DNA of 64,000 nucleotides from Halonotius sp046719765. GTDB lineage: Archaea > Halobacteriota > Halobacteria > Halobacteriales > Haloferacaceae. Shown here in pieces: positions 1-7,112 of this stretch. Both the position numbers and the translations under genes were made by a program. The DNA lies in contig NZ_JABEBY010000017.1 of assembly GCF_046719765.1 (NCBI RefSeq), positions 8,122 to 72,121 of the forward strand, written 5' to 3'. The notes under the pieces are model-generated. The model was not told where the DNA came from. It saw only the letters and a list, made by a program, of their open reading frames with translations, and ran no database searches. The first letter of the stretch is position 1. Each line of letters starts with the position of its first letter.

Positions 1-548
1 TCGATCGGTGCGGCCGGATTGTCTGGGAGGACGAACGCCTCGACTGACACGTCGGTGACGGTGGTGGGTGCTCGCGGCTCGAAGCCCGTGGGCTGCCAGC
101 GCGGCTCGCGGTCGGCGCGCCACTGCTGGCTTTCCGGGGCGTCCTCGTAGCTGACGGTGTCGACGACGCTGTCGCCGCGACGAAGGGTTAGTGTCTCGCC
201 GCTGACAGCGAGTTGGAAGCTGCCGCCGGCGGCGACCGCGGTCGCGTTCGTGTAGGTCGCGGTTTGGTTAGGATGCCGTGTCGCGGCGAACCGCCCCGTC
301 CGATCGTCCGGCAGGTCGGCAACCCCCTCGCCGTCGGTGAGCGTCCAGTTGCCCGGCTCGGTGATTGTGACAGTTGCATACTCGCCGTGGTTTTGCTCGG
401 TTGTTGGGTTCGGGTAGAGTTCGACAATCTCCCCTGTCGCTGCTGTCGTTGCTGTCGCGTCTGCTACCCCCACGGATGGCGCGGTGAGGAGGAGGCAGCC
501 ACAGACGAGGAGCCAGCCAAGCGGCCGAAGCCGGCGGTGCCAGGTCAC
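1..548 (-). CDS. Secreted LTD-type protein, N-terminal part (likely phospholipase D-like)
   Basis: The reading frame is open from a GTG at 548 to the left edge (182 codons seen). The N-terminus is a signal peptide: basic residues, then the hydrophobic run WLLVCGCLLLTAPSVGVA. It continues into a beta-rich domain with IVELYPNP and WTLTDGEG, the look of the lamin-tail-like domain that heads secreted phospholipase D-like proteins of haloarchaea. The catalytic HKD motifs would lie outside the window, so the enzymatic assignment is inference. The GTG start is supported by a TATA-like TTTTTAT (complement of 571-577) 23-29 bases upstream, which fits a leaderless transcript. The gene is divergent from purK. 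Confidence 0.55.
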   Translation of the reverse strand, partial: MTWHRRLRPLGWLLVCGCLLLTAPSVGVADATATTAATGEIVELYPNPTTEQNHGEYATVTITEPGNWTLTDGEGVADLPDDRTGRFAATRHPNQTATYTNATAVAAGGSFQLAVSGETLTLRRGDSVVDTVSYEDAPESQQWRADREPRWQPTGFEPRAPTTVTDVSVEAFVLPDNPAAPI

Positions 549-570
549 GGCGGGGGTGCTGCGGCTTCGG

Positions 571-619
571 ATAAAAACGTCCGGGCGGAGCCCACGCAAC
601 AGGTGAGAACCCTTATTTT
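571..619. promoter_or_regulatory. Divergent promoter pair, secreted protein / purK
   Basis: Two TATA-like elements face away from each other: TTTTTAT on the minus strand (571-577), 23-29 bases before the GTG at 548, and TTATTTT on the plus strand (613-619), 23-29 bases before the purK ATG at 642. The spacing predicts near-leaderless mRNAs in both directions. Assigned by position and composition only. Confidence 0.45.
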
Positions 620-641
620 CGCCCGCCGGAATCTCCCGCGT

Positions 642-1811
642 ATGACAACGCTCCCCGGCCCAACGCTCGGCGTCGTCGGCGGCGGGCAACTCGGCCGTAT
701 GCTCGCCGAGGCTGCTGCCCCGCTCGGTGTCGAGGTGATCGTCCTCGATCCGACCCCGCAGTGTCCGGCCTCGCTTGTCGCCCGCGACCAGATCGTCGGC
801 GCGTTCGACGATCCCGACGCAGTACGGGAACTCGCCGCCGTCAGCGACGTACTCACCTTTGAGATCGAACTCGCCGATCCCGACCTGCTTTCGGAGGTTG
901 CCGACGAGTACGACGTACCGATCAACCCTGATCCCGATACGCTCCGGACGATTCAGGACAAACTCGTTCAGAAGGAAGCCCTCGCCGACGCCGGGATTCC
1001 GGTGCCGGATTTCATCGGGGTTGGCGGCGAGAAAGACCTCCGGCTCGCAGTCGAGGAACTCGACGGCGTGATGCTGAAAGCCCGCGAGGGCGGCTACGAC
1101 GGTCGTGGCAACACGCCGGTGCAGGATCCCGATGACGCGGCCGCCGCGCTCGACGAACTCGGCGTCGACACGATGGCCGAAGCGTTCGTCCCCTTCGAGC
1201 GCGAACTCTCGGTCATCGGCGTCAAGCGAGCCGACGGCGTCGATACCTTCCCTGTCACCGAGACGATCCACGAGGAGGAGATCCTCCGGGCCAGCGTCTC
1301 GCCAGCGCGTACCGATGACGAGACACGCAAGCGCGCCCGCGAGGTCGCCGCCGACGTATTGGAGTTCCTCGACGGCTACGGCGTTTACGGGATCGAACTC
1401 TTCGAAACCGAGGACGGCGAAATCCTTGTCAACGAGATCGCCCCGCGGCCACACAACTCCGGCCACTGGACGATCGAGGGCGCGCGCACCTCACAGTTCG
1501 AAACCCACGTTCGCGCTGTCCTCGGCTGGCCGCTCGGTTCGACTGACCTCCGAGAACCAACCGTCTCGGTGAACATCCTCGGCGATGTCGACGAACCCGA
1601 GGCGGCGACGCTTTACAACGTCGACAGCGTGCTTGAATCATCGAACGCCCACATGCACTGGTACGCCAAGAAACAGGTTCGACCGCTCCGGAAGATGGGG
1701 CATATCACCGTCACCGATCCCGATGCTGACACCGACGATGCGGGCGACCGCGACGACCTACTTGACCGCGCGGAATCGCTCCGCGACGGCGTTACCTTCG
1801 TCGGTGAGTAG
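642..1811 (+). CDS. purK: N5-carboxyaminoimidazole ribonucleotide synthase PurK
   Basis: A 389-residue ATP-grasp enzyme that converts AIR, ATP and bicarbonate to N5-CAIR in purine synthesis; PurE, encoded next, uses the product. The N-terminal nucleotide-binding fold has GVVGGGQLGRM (10-20). The central ATP-grasp domain has MLKAREGGYDGRGN and EAFVPFERELSVIG, and the C-terminal part carries the PurK hallmark NEIAPRPHNSGHW. The frame is open far upstream, but the ATG at 642 is preferred because the conserved sequence begins there and a TATA-like element lies at the leaderless distance. It is separated from purE by 278 bases that hold a half-copy of a dispersed repeat, so the pair may be transcribed separately. 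Confidence 0.95.
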   Translation: MTTLPGPTLGVVGGGQLGRMLAEAAAPLGVEVIVLDPTPQCPASLVARDQIVGAFDDPDAVRELAAVSDVLTFEIELADPDLLSEVADEYDVPINPDPDTLRTIQDKLVQKEALADAGIPVPDFIGVGGEKDLRLAVEELDGVMLKAREGGYDGRGNTPVQDPDDAAAALDELGVDTMAEAFVPFERELSVIGVKRADGVDTFPVTETIHEEEILRASVSPARTDDETRKRAREVAADVLEFLDGYGVYGIELFETEDGEILVNEIAPRPHNSGHWTIEGARTSQFETHVRAVLGWPLGSTDLREPTVSVNILGDVDEPEAATLYNVDSVLESSNAHMHWYAKKQVRPLRKMGHITVTDPDADTDDAGDRDDLLDRAESLRDGVTFVGE

Positions 1812-1880
1812 CGCGATGGTGGTGCGTAGATGCGCACTGAGCAAACACTATACTTTGGCCGGCGTATCAATCGAATCCTG

Positions 1881-2003
1881 GTGGATTGAAACGGCGAGAC
1901 GCGCTCGTCGAACCCGGCCGACGCAAGCACTACAGGAGTGAGCGGAGCGAACGACGAAGCGCGCAGCGAGGCCCGGGAGTCGAGCGCGTCGAGGGCTTTC
2001 TAC
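1881..2003 (+). repeat. Half copy of the MITE-like palindromic repeat (copy A)
   Basis: This part of the purK-purE gap matches one arm of the repeats at 42600-42966 and 57288-57644. Shared blocks in order are GATTGAAA, CGAACCCGG, GACGCAAGCAC, GAGCG...GCGCAGCGAG, CCCGGGAGTCGAG and the terminal GGGCTTTC. Only one arm is present, so the large palindrome of the full copies cannot form. No gene is seen in the gap 1812-2089 other than this repeat and the purE promoter region. Confidence 0.7.
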
Positions 2004-2089
2004 AATAACACGTCTTTCTCAGAGTCGCAGTTGAACCCGACTAGTAATAACCGCAACGCACTTGCCGCCGCTGGGAGCATCCACAGCTA

Positions 2090-2713
2090 ATGACCACAGC
2101 ACCCGAAGTCCAAGAGCTGATGGACAGACTCGAAGCCGAAGCCGACCAGCAGCGCGACCCGGCGACGACACCGGAAGTTGGCATCATCATGGGCTCGGAT
2201 TCGGATCTCGACGTGATGGCCGGAGCCTACGAGGCCCTCGACGAACTCGGCTTCGCCGAGCAGACCGACTTCGAGAACCCACCCGAGAGCCGATTTACCT
2301 TCGAGAGCTACGTCGTGTCGGCTCACCGCACACCGGAACTGATGACCGTTTACGGCGAAACCGCCGCCGACCGCGGACTCGACGTGATCATCGCCGGCGC
2401 GGGCGGGAAATCAGCCGACCTCCCCAATATGACCGCCTCGATCGCCTACCCGATCCCGGTGATCGGCGTGCCAGTCCAAGAGAAATCCGTCGACAGCGTC
2501 ATCGGGATGCCGACCGGCGCGCCGCTCACGGCAGTTGATGCCGGTAAATCGTTCAACGCTGGGCTCTCAGCGGGTCAGATCATCGCCCGCGAACACGATG
2601 AGATTGAGCAGGCATTGATCGAGTATCACGACTCCTTGCAGGGCGGCGTCGGCGAAGTCTCAAAGGCCCTCCACGACCGCGGGATCGACGGCTTCCGCGA
2701 GCGCGACGCGTAA
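2090..2713 (+). CDS. purE: N5-CAIR mutase PurE
   Basis: A 207-residue class I PurE that rearranges N5-CAIR to CAIR. After a ~28-residue haloarchaeal N-terminal extension, the flavodoxin-like domain shows MGSDSDLDVM (34-43), SAHRTPE (77-83, catalytic His79) and AGAGGKSADLPNM (102-114). The C-terminus from about 180 (SLQGGVGEVSKALHDRGIDGF) is an extension beyond the core fold. The stop codon abuts the stop codon of the convergent ATPase gene with no base between. A decayed second copy of this 3' end lies at 4217-4330, on the far side of the ATPase gene, which suggests that the 3' end of purE was an integration site. Confidence 0.95.
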   Translation: MTTAPEVQELMDRLEAEADQQRDPATTPEVGIIMGSDSDLDVMAGAYEALDELGFAEQTDFENPPESRFTFESYVVSAHRTPELMTVYGETAADRGLDVIIAGAGGKSADLPNMTASIAYPIPVIGVPVQEKSVDSVIGMPTGAPLTAVDAGKSFNAGLSAGQIIAREHDEIEQALIEYHDSLQGGVGEVSKALHDRGIDGFRERDA

Positions 2714-4111
2714 CTACCCGTGTTGTGATCGAAGTGCGTCGACGAGTTCGCCGATCTTGACGAGCCGGAGGTCGTCACGTTCGCTTGCGGCTTCTTCGAC
2801 TGACGGTTTGAATCCGCTCCGGCTGATCAGGACGTACTCACAGCGGCGATCCCCGCCGGCTGGCGGCGTCCACCGGAGCTCCTCGGTATGCGATTCCAGC
2901 GACGCCAGTGCGTCGTAGCCGAGCGGTGACGCTTGGAACTTGCACTCGCCGACCAGCAGCGTCTTGCCGGCCGTAAACCCAACTACGTCGATCTCGTGAT
3001 CCTGATACCACCACTGGCCGACATCCGTGATCGTCTCGTCGGGATACAGATCGCGCAGAGCCGTTTGACAGAGGCGTTCGAAAACGGGGCTGACGAAGTC
3101 AGCCAGCCTCGGTTCGATGAGTTCCTCGAATGATTCAGGGCCGACCGCGTCGTATCGCCGTCCACTGCCGTAGACAAACTGGAACCAGAACCGAAACAGC
3201 GGATCAAGCAGGCGGTATCGTCCGCGGCGTGACCGTTGTTTGTCCTCGGTGATCGGGACGTGTCGCTCGATCAGTCGGAGTCGTTGGAGCCGACTGAGGT
3301 ATTTCGAGAGCTGGTTAGTGTCGATCCCGGCCGCTTGAGCGATCTCGTTTCGTGTCGTCGCACCGCCGGCAATCGCTTCGAGGATTCCGAAATACCGGCT
3401 CGGCTCGGTGAGCTCCATCCGCAACACGTAGTCGGGGTCATCGTGGAGTGGCCCGTGTTGGGTAAGGATCGCTTCGTGAACTGCCGCTGCAAGCGTGTCG
3501 AAGCCGGCGGCCGCTTCGAGGTAGTAGGGTGTGCCGCCGAAAATCCCCCACCGGAGGAGCTGTTCGACTGGATCGATCTCCTCGAAGAACGCCATTGCGG
3601 CATCGAACGGTAGCTGTCGCACGTCGAGTTTGGTCGACGCCCGGCCGTACATCGGGCTGTTGCCGAGCAGTGCTGCCTCTTCCATCATGCTGATCGATGA
3701 GCCAACGAGAACGAACGTCGCCGCCGAGTCGTCCATCCCGTGATCGAACATCGCCTGCAGCACGGAGGGCAGGCTGTCGTCTTCCTCGATGAGATACGGG
3801 AATTCGTCGAGCACGACGATGGCGTCCTGCTCAGCGAGAAACGAAAGCACGGGTTCCCAGTCGCGTTGCATCCGGTTGATTCCGGGATACGTCTCGGCCG
3901 CAACCGAGACGAACTGGTCGAGTTGGAGGGCTTTGGTCTTCTGGCGAGCCTGATAGACGACGGTGTCGTCTCGACCGCGAAGCGACTGTTTGACGAGTTC
4001 GGTTTTGCCGAGTCGCCGCCGACCGTAGATTACAGCCAACTCGGCGTCAGATGAGTTGTAACACGTATTGAGTCGGGCGAGTTCGGCCTCTCGGTCGACG
4101 AACTGCTCCAT
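2714..4111 (-). CDS. AAA-type ATPase with C-terminal DUF234 / nuclease-like domain
   Basis: A 465-residue archaeal ATPase of the DUF234 group, a family of unknown cellular role and patchy distribution. Walker A is YGRRRLGKTELVK near residues 29-41, Walker B is IVVLDEFPYL. After the ATPase core comes a winged helix (ATTRNEIAQAAGIDTNQLSK) and then the DUF234 region, which ends in EIDVVGF...LLVGECKFQ, a pattern like the D...ExK core of PD-(D/E)XK nucleases. A GTG at 4135 is in frame, but the ATG at 4111 lies the leaderless distance behind an AT-rich TATA-like stretch (4136-4147) and starts the conserved MEQFVDRE. The gene is convergent with purE and bounded on its 5' side by a four-copy operator-like array and a purE remnant, so it is probably an acquired insertion. 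Confidence 0.8.
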   Translation of the reverse strand: MEQFVDREAELARLNTCYNSSDAELAVIYGRRRLGKTELVKQSLRGRDDTVVYQARQKTKALQLDQFVSVAAETYPGINRMQRDWEPVLSFLAEQDAIVVLDEFPYLIEEDDSLPSVLQAMFDHGMDDSAATFVLVGSSISMMEEAALLGNSPMYGRASTKLDVRQLPFDAAMAFFEEIDPVEQLLRWGIFGGTPYYLEAAAGFDTLAAAVHEAILTQHGPLHDDPDYVLRMELTEPSRYFGILEAIAGGATTRNEIAQAAGIDTNQLSKYLSRLQRLRLIERHVPITEDKQRSRRGRYRLLDPLFRFWFQFVYGSGRRYDAVGPESFEELIEPRLADFVSPVFERLCQTALRDLYPDETITDVGQWWYQDHEIDVVGFTAGKTLLVGECKFQASPLGYDALASLESHTEELRWTPPAGGDRRCEYVLISRSGFKPSVEEAASERDDLRLVKIGELVDALRSQHG

Positions 4112-4139
4112 ACGACCGTGTCGTTCGCAACTCACATAA

Positions 4140-4196
4140 TTATTTGGAGTACGTTACTTCGAAATAGCATACTCTGAAGTACCGTACTTTGAGGTA
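4140..4196. promoter_or_regulatory. Four-copy, 15-bp-period palindromic operator array
   Basis: Four 12-base units start exactly 15 bases apart at 4140, 4155, 4170 and 4185: TTATTTGGAGTA, TACTTCGAAATA, TACTCTGAAGTA, TACTTTGAGGTA. The last three are imperfect palindromes of the form TACTNNGARRTA separated by 3-base spacers. The first unit overlaps the TATA-like region of the DUF234 ATPase gene, so a regulator bound here would be well placed to block its transcription. The binding protein is unknown; the winged helix inside the ATPase is one candidate. Confidence 0.6.
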
Positions 4197-4216
4197 TGTT
4201 ATTTATCTCGGTGTCG

Positions 4217-4330
4217 TCAGCAACGCCGACAAATCGTTCGACGCTGGGTACAGGACGGCGTCGGCAAGGTCTCGAAAGCCTTGCACGACCTCGGGATCGA
4301 CGGCTTCCGCGCGCGAGTCGTAGACGCCAC
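4217..4330 (+). pseudogene. Decayed duplicate of the purE 3' end
   Basis: Two blocks match purE in the same order and direction. 4217-4248 (in-frame reading NADKSFDAG) matches purE around 2530-2561 (DAGKSFNAG). 4250-4322 reads DGVGKVSKALHDLGIDGFRAR, the counterpart of GGVGEVSKALHDRGIDGFRER at the end of PurE. About 76 bases between the blocks are deleted and the frame is broken. Several differences in the second block are silent, so the fragment probably diverged first as a working gene. It marks the far boundary of the DUF234 ATPase insertion. Confidence 0.8.
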
Positions 4331-4351
4331 CCGTCGTCTTGGTTCTCGATC

Positions 4352-5062
4352 TCACGCCGTGCTGTTGGTCGCAGGCGGACTGATCTCTGTTCCGTTGATC
4401 GTCGGCGCGTTTTGTCGAATCTCGGTCCAATCAGTCACATCGGTCACTGTTTCGTTGGTCAGATCGACGTCTACTGAATACTTCAGGTCGGTACGTTCGC
4501 TTGCGGTTGGATCCCGCAGCCTGACAACCGCTTCGTCCGGTACGTAGGTTGGCTCGCGGTTGACGACGACCGAACCGTCTGCTGTCTCCTCGGTTTCGGC
4601 TTCGTATTTGATTACTGTGACATTTCCTGACTCGCTTCGTTCGGTGACGTTTCCGCTGATCTGCATCGCCGTGGTATCGAGCCGTTGGATGGCGTCGACA
4701 GCCAGTGTGTACTCTCCGTCGGCAAGGTATGTTTGGATCGTTTCGTTGGTTCGGGCGATCCGTTTCGCGCGCTCACGCTCCCCCTCGGTTAGTGGCTGTG
4801 CCCGCTCGGTTTCGACATTGAACTGCCCAGCGGCTGCCGTTTCGACGCGGACTGACGTGACGTTGTACATATCCTCGGTGACGGTCACCTCCTCTTGGTC
4901 GGTCGCAACGGTAACGTTCTGCTCGGTCACGACAAACCGGGTGTCGGCCTCGGCTGTGGTGCCGCTCGGCGCGCCGAGCGTGGCTCCGATTCCGGCGACC
5001 GCCACGCCGAGGACGGCGAGCGTCAGCAGGACGGCAAGTCGAGACCGAATGTTGCTGCCCAT
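4352..5062 (-). CDS. Secreted or membrane-anchored protein of unknown function
   Basis: 236 residues. A hydrophobic N-terminal segment (LAVLLTLAVLGVAVAGIGA, about residues 9-27) acts as signal peptide or anchor. The rest is hydrophilic, acidic and threonine-rich with many NVT/NET/NGT sequons, as in exported haloarchaeal proteins that are N-glycosylated. No known enzyme motif is recognised. It is divergent from a membrane-bound winged-helix regulator, and the shared intergenic region holds a perfect palindrome, so the two may form one regulatory unit (inference). Confidence 0.55.
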   Translation of the reverse strand: MGSNIRSRLAVLLTLAVLGVAVAGIGATLGAPSGTTAEADTRFVVTEQNVTVATDQEEVTVTEDMYNVTSVRVETAAAGQFNVETERAQPLTEGERERAKRIARTNETIQTYLADGEYTLAVDAIQRLDTTAMQISGNVTERSESGNVTVIKYEAETEETADGSVVVNREPTYVPDEAVVRLRDPTASERTDLKYSVDVDLTNETVTDVTDWTEIRQNAPTINGTEISPPATNSTA

Positions 5063-5103
5063 CGTATGTAATGGTTGGTTGAAAGTCCTCTTGACTCCTG
5101 TGA

Positions 5104-5149
5104 TGAAACACGTTGGAAACGCGTTTCAAACGCCTTTCACGCGGGTTTC
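5104..5149. promoter_or_regulatory. GAAAC/GTTTC operator-like cluster with a perfect palindrome
   Basis: The perfect 12-base palindrome GAAACGCGTTTC (5116-5127) lies in the divergent region between the genes at 4352-5062 and 5199-5747. It is flanked by further GAAAC (5104-5108), CTTTC and GTTTC (5145-5149) half-sites. Similar GTTTC/GTTTTC half-sites lie before the next secreted-protein gene (5761-5821), which suggests one regulator, plausibly the product of 5199-5747. Confidence 0.45.
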
Positions 5150-5198
5150 ACGGCCTAAAACGGCAACCGTTAAACCGACCTGTCAGAGAGCCGTTCAT

Positions 5199-5747
5199 AT
5201 GGTCCGCCGCATGCTTCAGGGCCGACAGCTCGTTGCGGCGACGGCGTTCGTCGGTGCTGTCGTCGTGCTTGCCGTCCAGCTGATCACCCCGTCGCCGGTC
5301 ATGGTTTCTCTCGGTCAGAACGGTGCCGAGACGACACAGATCGGCCAGTATTTCACCTACGCCGACGTGACGGTGATCGTCGGCAGTGCCATCGCCTGTG
5401 GAGCCACCGGCACCTGGCTGCTGGTCGGCGACCACGCTACGTCGGAGCGATCGGAGACGTCGGCGGCGACCCGCTCGGCCGACGGTAGCGGCAGCAAGCC
5501 CGACACGACCGAAGTAGCCGAGCAACCCCGCGATCAGTGGGAGCAGACGGCCGAACGCCTCCGGAACAACGAGGAGACCCTCTACTCGTTGCTCGTCGAG
5601 GCTGACGGCGAGCTCCCACAGCGCGACCTCGTCGCGGAGACCGACCTCTCGAAGGCAACAGTCAGTCGGACGCTGGACTCGCTGGAACAGAAAGACTTGG
5701 TCGAGCGGAAACGCCGCGGCATGGGAAACGTAATCCACCTCGAATAG
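5199..5747 (+). CDS. Membrane-anchored winged-helix transcriptional regulator
   Basis: 182 residues. Two membrane segments (about 10-30 and 55-77) enclose a ~25-residue external loop. After an acidic serine/threonine linker, the C-terminal ~65 residues form a winged helix: the recognition region is AETDLSKATVSRTLDSLEQ and the end VERKRRGMGNVIHLE is typical of haloarchaeal membrane HTH proteins (DUF7343 type). The frame is open upstream; ATG 5199 is chosen because the first membrane segment follows directly, with ATG 5211 as an alternative. Flanking genes encode exported proteins, so it could relay an envelope signal to their promoters (inference). Confidence 0.75.
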   Translation: MVRRMLQGRQLVAATAFVGAVVVLAVQLITPSPVMVSLGQNGAETTQIGQYFTYADVTVIVGSAIACGATGTWLLVGDHATSERSETSAATRSADGSGSKPDTTEVAEQPRDQWEQTAERLRNNEETLYSLLVEADGELPQRDLVAETDLSKATVSRTLDSLEQKDLVERKRRGMGNVIHLE

Positions 5748-5760
5748 CGGCTTTTCTGCA

Positions 5761-5821
5761 TGTGGCGTTTTGGAGTCGTTTCAAACCGGTTGTGGCGTCG
5801 TTTTCAACAGCTTTCGAACAG
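5761..5821 (+). promoter_or_regulatory. Repeated GTTTC-type sites upstream of the secreted-protein gene 5957-6478
   Basis: Two roughly tandem units share TGTGGCGT followed by CGTTTCAAAC (5777-5786) or CGTTTTCAAC (5799-5808); a third half-site, CTTTCGAAC, follows. The half-sites resemble those around the palindrome at 5116-5127. No other feature is seen in the gap 5748-5956. Confidence 0.35.
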
Positions 5822-5956
5822 TTACCAATAAAGTCCTATTTGGGTTTTCAGGTGAGCTTCCGGCGGGGCAGTCCGGGACGACAGCGATCACAGCAGCCAC
5901 ACCACGACCGCAGCGGGTGTGATGGACACGCTGTCGTCAGGGCTGTTCTGTAACAC

Positions 5957-6478
5957 ATGCGATACAAAACAGCAACACTCGCGGTGCTGACGCTGCTCGC
6001 CGTCATGGCGAGTGGTGCCAGTGCCGCATCGATGACGCAGCCGCCGGCCTCGTCGGCGGCGGACGTAGCACAGCCGGAAAACTACACCGTCGAAACGATC
6101 GATCCCGACGACCAGCTGGATCGGGCCGACGCCGAGTTGGCTCGCCAGCTCGCGTGGGGTAACGACACCGTCAGGGAGCACGTCGACGCGGACGATCCGA
6201 TCACGTTCCAACTACAAGCACCTGCCAGTGAGGGCGGCCATGTCTCCGTCTGGGTCGAACAGCACGGAACCGCACAGGTGACTGCGGATGTCGACTTCGA
6301 TGCCGAGTCGGTCGTCGACGTTGACGAGGTTGATGTCCTCACCGTCGACAACACGGAGCGCGTTGAGATGGAGACGGATTTCGACGTGTCCGATGCTGCC
6401 GACACGACCGTTTTTGAGGTGACCACCGACCGCGATGGCAACGCTGAGATGACCCTCGAAGGGAGTATCGACGAGTAG
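5957..6478 (+). CDS. Secreted protein of unknown function
   Basis: 173 residues with a clear signal peptide (TATLAVLTLLAVMASGASA, cleavage expected near residue 24). The mature part is acidic and lacks cysteines; its second half is a run of alternating hydrophobic and charged residues (VDVDEVDVLTV, VEMETDFDVSD) suggesting a beta-sandwich. It follows the membrane-bound regulator gene with a 209-base gap that contains GTTTC-type sites. No family was recognised. Confidence 0.5.
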   Translation: MRYKTATLAVLTLLAVMASGASAASMTQPPASSAADVAQPENYTVETIDPDDQLDRADAELARQLAWGNDTVREHVDADDPITFQLQAPASEGGHVSVWVEQHGTAQVTADVDFDAESVVDVDEVDVLTVDNTERVEMETDFDVSDAADTTVFEVTTDRDGNAEMTLEGSIDE

Positions 6479-6574
6479 CCCGCTGTTGGGGGCTCGTCGA
6501 TCACTCCCGGCGTCTGTTCGACTGTGCCCGTCACGACTCCTGAGACGGATCTGGCTGCCACCCGCTCACACCGC

Positions 6575-6580
6575 TTTTTT
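6575..6580 (+). terminator. T-tract terminator candidate
   Basis: A run of six T after a GC-rich stretch, ~97 bases past the stop of the secreted-protein gene and before the complex I promoter. Archaeal transcription commonly ends in such T-tracts without a hairpin. Confidence 0.35.
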
Positions 6581-6652
6581 GATCTTTCGTCTCCCGACGA
6601 ACCTGCCGAAATAACCCGTACTCGTTTCGAGAAGCCGGCAGAAAATCAATGC

Positions 6653-6659
6653 TTATGAG
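6653..6659 (+). promoter_or_regulatory. nuo operon promoter (TATA-like)
   Basis: CTTATGA, preceded by A-rich sequence, lies about 40 bases before the nuoA ATG at 6699. A start site near 6682 would give a short leader with a GGAG element about 10 bases before the ATG, so this operon may be one of the fewer Shine-Dalgarno-led haloarchaeal mRNAs. Confidence 0.4.
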
Positions 6660-6698
6660 GGCCGGGCGCAAACCCTCGTGTGTTACGGAGTATACCGA

Positions 6699-7112
6699 AT
6701 GTCATGGATAGCTATCGGGGCACTGGCGTTGGTCGGCATTGCGATCCCGCTTGCGATGATCGTGGTGTCGGCGTTGTTGCGTCCAGCCGTCCCAGAAAGC
6801 GGTAAGAAAACGACCTACGAGAGCGGTGAGATCCCGACCGGCTCGGGGCGCGTCCAGCTCAACATCCAGTACTACATGGTCGCGTTGCTGTTCGTCGTCT
6901 TCGATATCGAGACGGTGATGGTCTTCCCGTGGGCGGTCATGTATCGCAGCGCGCTTGCGGCAGGCGTCCCCCTGTCACAGGCCCTGCTGCCGCTTCTGGC
7001 CTTCGTTGGGATCCTCGTCGTCGGTCTCGTCTGGGCGTGGCGCGTCGGCGCGGTACAGTGGACACGGAGCCTGCGGGCCGCCACGCAGAAAACGGAGCGA
7101 CAGAACACATGA
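6699..7112 (+). CDS. nuoA: Complex I subunit NuoA
   Basis: 137-residue membrane subunit of the respiratory NADH:quinone oxidoreductase-like complex. It has three membrane segments (about 4-24, 57-77, 88-110); the loop contains the family-typical YESGEIPTGSGRVQ and the second segment ends FDIETVMVFPW. The frame extends to a GTG at 6678, but ATG 6699 gives the normal N-terminus. First gene of the eleven-gene operon; its TGA overlaps the nuoB ATG. Confidence 0.95.
   Translation: MSWIAIGALALVGIAIPLAMIVVSALLRPAVPESGKKTTYESGEIPTGSGRVQLNIQYYMVALLFVVFDIETVMVFPWAVMYRSALAAGVPLSQALLPLLAFVGILVVGLVWAWRVGAVQWTRSLRAATQKTERQNT

Noticed and set aside
1881..1895. CRISPR-repeat-like GATTGAAA sequences in the dispersed repeats
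   Set aside because: GATTGAAA recalls the 3' end of haloarchaeal CRISPR repeats, but there is no regular array of repeats and spacers anywhere in the window.
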